Assembly (NCBI RefSeq): GCF_003231275.1
Contig: NZ_QKVL01000020.1
Coordinates: 43,897-107,896, forward strand
DNA from: Pseudomonas huaxiensis
GTDB taxonomy: Bacteria; Pseudomonadota; Gammaproteobacteria; Pseudomonadales; Pseudomonadaceae
Direction of reading: 5' to 3'
Length of the DNA stretch: 64,000 nt
Every line of letters starts with the position of its first letter. The stretch's first letter is position 1. Position numbers and translations under genes: made by a program. The notes beneath the pieces are model-generated. The model saw nothing but the letters and a program-made list of their open reading frames with translations. It made no database searches and had not been told where the DNA came from. Positions 61,301 through 64,000 of the stretch are shown piece by piece.

Positions 61301-61450
61301 GCCTTTGCAAGTTACAAGTTGACTGAAAATATCGATGTCGATTTTGGTGTCAATAACATCACTAATCGTTATTACATAGATCCTTTGGCCCGGGCAATGC
61401 TACCGGCGCCGGGACGCACAATGAAGATGGGTCTTACTGCCCGATTCTAA
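58325..61450 (+). CDS. TonB-dependent outer-membrane receptor (metallophore or heme)
   Basis: A large 1041-residue receptor. A signal peptide of about 32 residues is followed by a plug domain with SVSDVFSGMNGVYSGDARNS and IRGIQGEGRIPVTVDGTEQ, and the long C-terminal beta-barrel ending in ...MKMGLTARF with a terminal Phe. A FRAP-like segment, SEFVRFPTLYED, is present. The start at 58325 gives the best signal peptide; ATG 58304 lacks a ribosome site. It is upstream of the hemophilin-like and Slam genes, so it may be an HphR-type heme/hemophilin receptor, or it may serve the adjacent metallophore cluster. Confidence 0.9.
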   Translation: MLSPVPTPSSLPLKPLVWSITLALSSAAVFAEEQTSVPNMGPVEIELPAGYEEAMSKPGTSQRGLEVLEAQEVKAEWEDRDEKGQSDVYRKDVSSVYAGKEELERYKGTSVSDVFSGMNGVYSGDARNSGALDPNIRGIQGEGRIPVTVDGTEQAMSVWQGSGGISNRNYVDPNMIGSISVEKGPSVTAGVKSGIGGSVQIKTLDVDDIVKPGQPWGIEIKTETASNSVSPEDSGSGLFGQDYHDVPGAVVSYDGVVGFTLPNGGRVTPRKGSGGTDFNFDDNAFRIAAGTRQEDFDLLAAYSYRRKGNYYSGKGGSQRYETEGWLDKAKAESNQSVPGAGTSYVAKLYHPGYEVTNTSSDMRTTLLKGTWYLPDQQSLKLSYMHSDIEYGESSPFVNSFTSFLGLDADLNVGIQFPYSEVKQDTWSLNYVWNPEDNDLINLQAGVWMTKNDTRRYQTGDSLYGAAATGFDRDIAWDNWVQCQYANNPASCAIAPSTQPTPMANDDGRFTIFARSKQVSQHDRWGVNLGNRMALSDTFNLTVAGDFSHEKLDESYAAPEMMGNAIVWATSRLGPRSGNRQQYNFSFNNEWTAMPWLVVNVGARYSDYNSFDEGLAKHRENRDSGWSVSEQVTTGQTFTYRRLMTDEEAASLEQGVRDEVESWGLPQEDVEEMIASETEGYRVNGLYYTIGEKFTAAYDGFKIDKSTNQFLNGTIDLNETVANPQGTTGSASRYIQPERRGLVTAATTSEDKWEKPEKRRDHAWTPMAGLTFLLTEHARVYLRYSEFVRFPTLYEDTQSGTLYGRSSNSAMEPEHAYNWEVGYVHDLRSFVPDWRHADFRINYYNNEIRDYIDRDASYNIVQFDKKTYSGIELQTRTDTGRYFSNFGVSYRLEQKLCDEDYAATYDPIYNKAINSCVTGGFPSTLSRTSLQPKYSINLDGGVRLFNESLELGGRMVYHSSAENKEEAKWITSGVNGAEAFGRPYRWHPIWVFDAFASYKLTENIDVDFGVNNITNRYYIDPLARAMLPAPGRTMKMGLTARF

Positions 61451-61474
61451 TAAAGAAATAAATCCGATTTTTTG

Positions 61475-61501
61475 CTGTTTTTATTAAAAACAGTGTTTTT
61501 T
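61475..61501 (+). terminator. Hairpin with T-run between receptor and hemophilin-like gene
   Basis: CTGTTTTTA and its complement TAAAAACAG (61475-61493) form a stem with a very short loop, followed by TGTTTTTTT. It lies in the 71-base gap before a strong ribosome site, so it may act as a partial terminator or mRNA 3'-end stabiliser. Confidence 0.6.
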
Positions 61502-61521
61502 CAACTATCCAAGGAGGTTCC

Positions 61522-62358
61522 ATGAAAAAGCTGTTTGTTCTTTCCGCACTGTCCCTGATGGCGTCCACTAGCTTCGCTGCGACTGTTTCCGGTGGTTCGT
61601 CCAGTGGTTATGTCACTGCCACAGCGTCCAACATGCTCGCTTTAAACACTGCTGGCATTGCCATGCCGACCAGCGTTGGCGGTACTGCGGATACTTCGAA
61701 GGTGGTGAGCTTCGCAGCGGGCCCGATTGCCCAAACTAACGGGCTCATCGCTACTCCGGGTACCGGTTCGGCGATCATCACCCAGGCCCACCCGGTTACC
61801 GGCACTCCATACAATGTCTCCGAGACGTGGAAAAACACCTTCGCCTACAACACCAACGTCTACGCCTACCGCCAGATCGACAACCCGCTGCCGAACTTCC
61901 CGCAGTTTGGCGGTGAAGTCATCGCCAAGGTTTCCGGTTCCGAGGTGTATTTCGGTGAATGGGCTCCACGCAAGACCGGCACCCAGCCACTCAACAGCAC
62001 TGACCTGAACCTGTCCAGCGCAGACCGCACCGTGTGGTTCGTCGGCGAAAACCCGACCACCAGCATGCCAACCCTGGTCAACGCCAAGTACAACGTGGTC
62101 GGCATCAACCAGTACAACCCGGGCACCGGCGCAGGTGTCACCTCGGGCGTGCTGACCGCCAACTACGGTTCTGGCAGCGGCACCCTGACCGGTACCGTGG
62201 GTTCGCTCAGCTTCGCCGGTACTACCATCGCCTCGAACGGCTCGTTCGCCCGTGGCACCAACATCCAAGGCCAGTTCTACGGCGCCAACGCCGAGGCCCT
62301 GGCAGGTATCTACACCACTACCACCACCAAAGTCGCCTTCGGCGGCGCCAAGCAGTAA
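61522..62358 (+). CDS. Slam-dependent hemophilin (HphA)-like secreted protein
   Basis: A 278-residue exported protein. The signal peptide MKKLFVLSALSLMASTSFA is cleaved by signal peptidase I (no lipobox Cys), so it is soluble, not a surface lipoprotein. The N-terminal handle has VYFGEWAPRKTG and RTVWFVGENP segments. The C-terminal third is a TbpB-like eight-strand barrel: GTLTGTVGSLSFAG and the signature IQGQFYGANAEALAGIY. Hemophilins bind heme and deliver it to a TonB receptor. The mature protein has a single histidine (His90) and no cysteine. A strong AAGGAGG ribosome site precedes it. Confidence 0.75.
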   Translation: MKKLFVLSALSLMASTSFAATVSGGSSSGYVTATASNMLALNTAGIAMPTSVGGTADTSKVVSFAAGPIAQTNGLIATPGTGSAIITQAHPVTGTPYNVSETWKNTFAYNTNVYAYRQIDNPLPNFPQFGGEVIAKVSGSEVYFGEWAPRKTGTQPLNSTDLNLSSADRTVWFVGENPTTSMPTLVNAKYNVVGINQYNPGTGAGVTSGVLTANYGSGSGTLTGTVGSLSFAGTTIASNGSFARGTNIQGQFYGANAEALAGIYTTTTTKVAFGGAKQ

Positions 62359-62379
62359 CACCCGCGTGTCATTGGAGGA

Positions 62380-62395
62380 GGGAGCTTCGGCTCCC
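62380..62395 (+). terminator. Short hairpin after the hemophilin-like gene
   Basis: GGGAGCTTCGGCTCCC is a perfect stem-loop with a stable TTCG tetraloop. No T-run follows, so it may act as an mRNA processing or stability element between the hemophilin-like and Slam genes. Confidence 0.5.
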
Positions 62396-62433
62396 CCTTC
62401 CGACCTCTTTCTTTCTGTCCCGGAACGATCACC

Positions 62434-63927
62434 ATGCTGCCGTCCATGCGGGGGCGCGTTGCCCTGCTGTGTTTCTCTGCCCTGTGTTCCACCGCGCTGC
62501 TGGCCGACGATGACGACACCCGTCTGCTGCTGAACAAGATCGACCGCACCGCCGAGGCGCGCGAGCGGGCCAATCTTGGCGCGCCGGATCCGGCCGAGAA
62601 CGATGCTTCGCTGATCACCATCGAGGGGCAGACCTACAACGTACAGAACACCCTCGAAGACCTGGGGCCGGCCATCTACGTCTCCATCAACCTGCAGCAG
62701 TGGGGCAAGGTGCGCCAGTTCGTCGAGCGCTACCGCCAACTGCCTGATCATGAGCCGGCACTGATTGAAATGGCCGAGGGGCTGATCGCCCGCAGCGACC
62801 GCCAGTACAAGCAGGCCATCGCACATCTGCGCAGGGCCGATGAGCTACAGCCAGGTTTCGTCCGTGCTCGCCTGGAGTTGGCGCGCACGCTGTTCGAAGA
62901 CAATCAGACCGGTGAAGCTGAAGCGCTGTTTCGCGAGGTCGCCGCTACCGATGTGCCCGAGCAGGTCCTGAGCGTGCTGGGCGAGTACCACAAGGGTATC
63001 GACCTGCGCCGCGAATGGCATGGGTCGGCGTCGCTGGGCTTCGGTTACAACAGCAACATCAACCAGGGCAATGGCATGACCACCAGCACCCAGGTCTGCA
63101 CGATCTTCTTCGAGTGCTTCGACTACAGCCGGCAGATGCCCAAGCCGATCACGTCATCCAGCCTGGTTTATGACATGGCCGCCGAGCGCCGTTTCCAGAT
63201 CGCCGGCAACCACCATCTGATGGTGCGCGGCCTCAGCTACGGCAACACCTACGACAAGCATGGCGATGATGGCGAAACAAAGACCTGGTACGACGACAAC
63301 ACCTCGGTGCTGTACGCCGGCTACAGCTTCCAGAGCGCGCTGAACGATGTATCGCTCACGCCGCTGTTCGAGAATTACTACAACGACCATCACACCAAGT
63401 ACCAGGCCAGCGGCGTGCGCGGGGAGTGGAAGCACAACCTGACCAACCGGCTGCAGGTCGGCCTGCAGGCTCAGCACAAGCACTTCCGCTTCCAGGGCGA
63501 ACAGCGCGAGTACTTCGATGATTACGACGAGCGTCAGGTCGGCACCTCGCTGTCGTACATGCTCGATCCGCGCACCCTGGTATTCGGCGGCGTCACCTAC
63601 ACCCGGCGCAGCCAGGACGCCGATACCGCCAGCAATCGCGAGTACATGGGCAGCCTGGGTGCGTATCACAGCTTCGAACTGGGGGTTAACGTGAGCGTGG
63701 TCGGCTTGTACCGCACCACCCGCTACGATGCGCCGGACGTTTTCCTCGGCGGCCTGCGCAAGGACCGCCAGCAGATCTACATCGCCAACCTGAGCATGCC
63801 GCGTTTCGCGTTCGCCGGGGTGGTGCCGAATCTCTACATGAAACGCACGGTCACCGACAGCAGCATCGACTGGGCCTATGCCTACCGGCAGACCGAAGTA
63901 GCGCTGAAATTCGAGAAGACGTTCTAG
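62434..63927 (+). CDS. Surface lipoprotein assembly modifier (Slam/DUF560), HsmA-type
   Basis: A 497-residue outer-membrane translocon that moves hemophilin- or TbpB-like proteins across the outer membrane. The signal peptide is cleaved near LLA|DDDD (residue 24). A periplasmic TPR region follows (about 75-190, with AIAHLRRADELQPGFVRARL), then a C-terminal DUF560 barrel from about 200 (SASLGFGYNSNINQG) ending ...EVALKFEKTF with terminal Phe. It lies directly after the hemophilin-like gene on the same strand, as in HphR-HphA-Slam loci of Acinetobacter and Haemophilus. Confidence 0.88.
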   Translation: MLPSMRGRVALLCFSALCSTALLADDDDTRLLLNKIDRTAEARERANLGAPDPAENDASLITIEGQTYNVQNTLEDLGPAIYVSINLQQWGKVRQFVERYRQLPDHEPALIEMAEGLIARSDRQYKQAIAHLRRADELQPGFVRARLELARTLFEDNQTGEAEALFREVAATDVPEQVLSVLGEYHKGIDLRREWHGSASLGFGYNSNINQGNGMTTSTQVCTIFFECFDYSRQMPKPITSSSLVYDMAAERRFQIAGNHHLMVRGLSYGNTYDKHGDDGETKTWYDDNTSVLYAGYSFQSALNDVSLTPLFENYYNDHHTKYQASGVRGEWKHNLTNRLQVGLQAQHKHFRFQGEQREYFDDYDERQVGTSLSYMLDPRTLVFGGVTYTRRSQDADTASNREYMGSLGAYHSFELGVNVSVVGLYRTTRYDAPDVFLGGLRKDRQQIYIANLSMPRFAFAGVVPNLYMKRTVTDSSIDWAYAYRQTEVALKFEKTF

Positions 63928-63974
63928 GAGGGTAGGGGCCTCGGCGAGATCCGAGGCCAAATCGCAGGCATAAA

Positions 63975-63998
63975 AAAACCCGCTTTCGCGGGTTTCTT
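63975..63998 (+). terminator. Rho-independent terminator after the Slam gene
   Basis: AACCCGC (63977-63983) pairs with GCGGGTT (63988-63994) around a short loop, with A upstream and TCTTTG downstream at the window edge. It would end the receptor-hemophilin-Slam unit. Confidence 0.8.
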
Positions 63999-64000
63999 TG

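Noticed and set aside
40510..63927. Prophage or integrative element boundaries
   Set aside because: No integrase, transposase, tRNA or direct att repeats seen at either side within the window.

Overview
The window is a chromosomal segment of a Pseudomonas, most likely of the fluorescens/putida side of the genus. The reasons are the high G+C, the gene order, and short palindromic repeats typical of that group. The order serB-ytjB...parC-parE-yqiA-cpdA-nudF...thiC-tolC...rsgA/orn-queG/nnrD-tsaE-amiB-mutL-miaA-hfq-hflX-hflK-hflC-hisZ-purA matches, from memory, a conserved Pseudomonas block. No rRNA, tRNA, CRISPR array, integrase or transposase was seen.

Region 1 (1-40 kb) is mainly core genome. 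The left edge holds the 5' end of an OAA-type high-mannose lectin gene. Then come serB and ytjB, a long palindromic repeat, a PqiC-like lipoprotein, the parC/parE block with yqiA, cpdA and nudF, a lipoprotein, a TPP-riboswitch-controlled thiC-cytX unit, and a TolC-family gene. After a small TIR-domain gene and the rsgA/orn pair there is a TRIC channel and queG. The operon nnrD-tsaE-amiB-mutL-miaA-hfq-hflX-hflKC follows, then hisZ-purA, a chemoreceptor, and a hitAB-like ferric ABC transporter pair.

Region 2 (40.5-58 kb) is an accessory biosynthetic island on the minus strand under a divergent, Fur-box-bearing promoter with a PchR-type AraC regulator. Reading from the promoter it encodes an O-methyltransferase, an RhtX/FptX-like siderophore permease, a ThDP-enzyme-like protein, and a fusion of an acyl-thioester reductase-like domain to a class III aminotransferase. 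After a REP pair come a MoeZ-type activating/sulfurtransferase enzyme, a JAMM protease, a ThiS-like carrier ending in Gly-Gly, a CaiB-family CoA-transferase, an AMP ligase, an acyl-CoA dehydrogenase, a second MFS protein and a GH88-like protein. The carrier, E1-rhodanese and JAMM trio is the hallmark of thiocarboxylate-forming pathways such as thioquinolobactin and pyridine-2,6-dithiocarboxylate (PDTC). The gene set resembles a PDTC-type locus, but the reductase-aminotransferase fusion, ThDP protein and GH88 protein leave the product open. My inference is an iron-regulated thiocarboxylate metallophore.

Region 3 (58-64 kb) has a TonB-dependent receptor, a secreted hemophilin-like protein with a TbpB-type barrel, and a Slam outer-membrane translocon. 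This is a probable HphR-HphA-Slam heme-acquisition system. The receptor sits between regions 2 and 3, so its ligand is ambiguous. Regions 2 and 3 together, flanked by hitAB, look like a metal/heme acquisition island.
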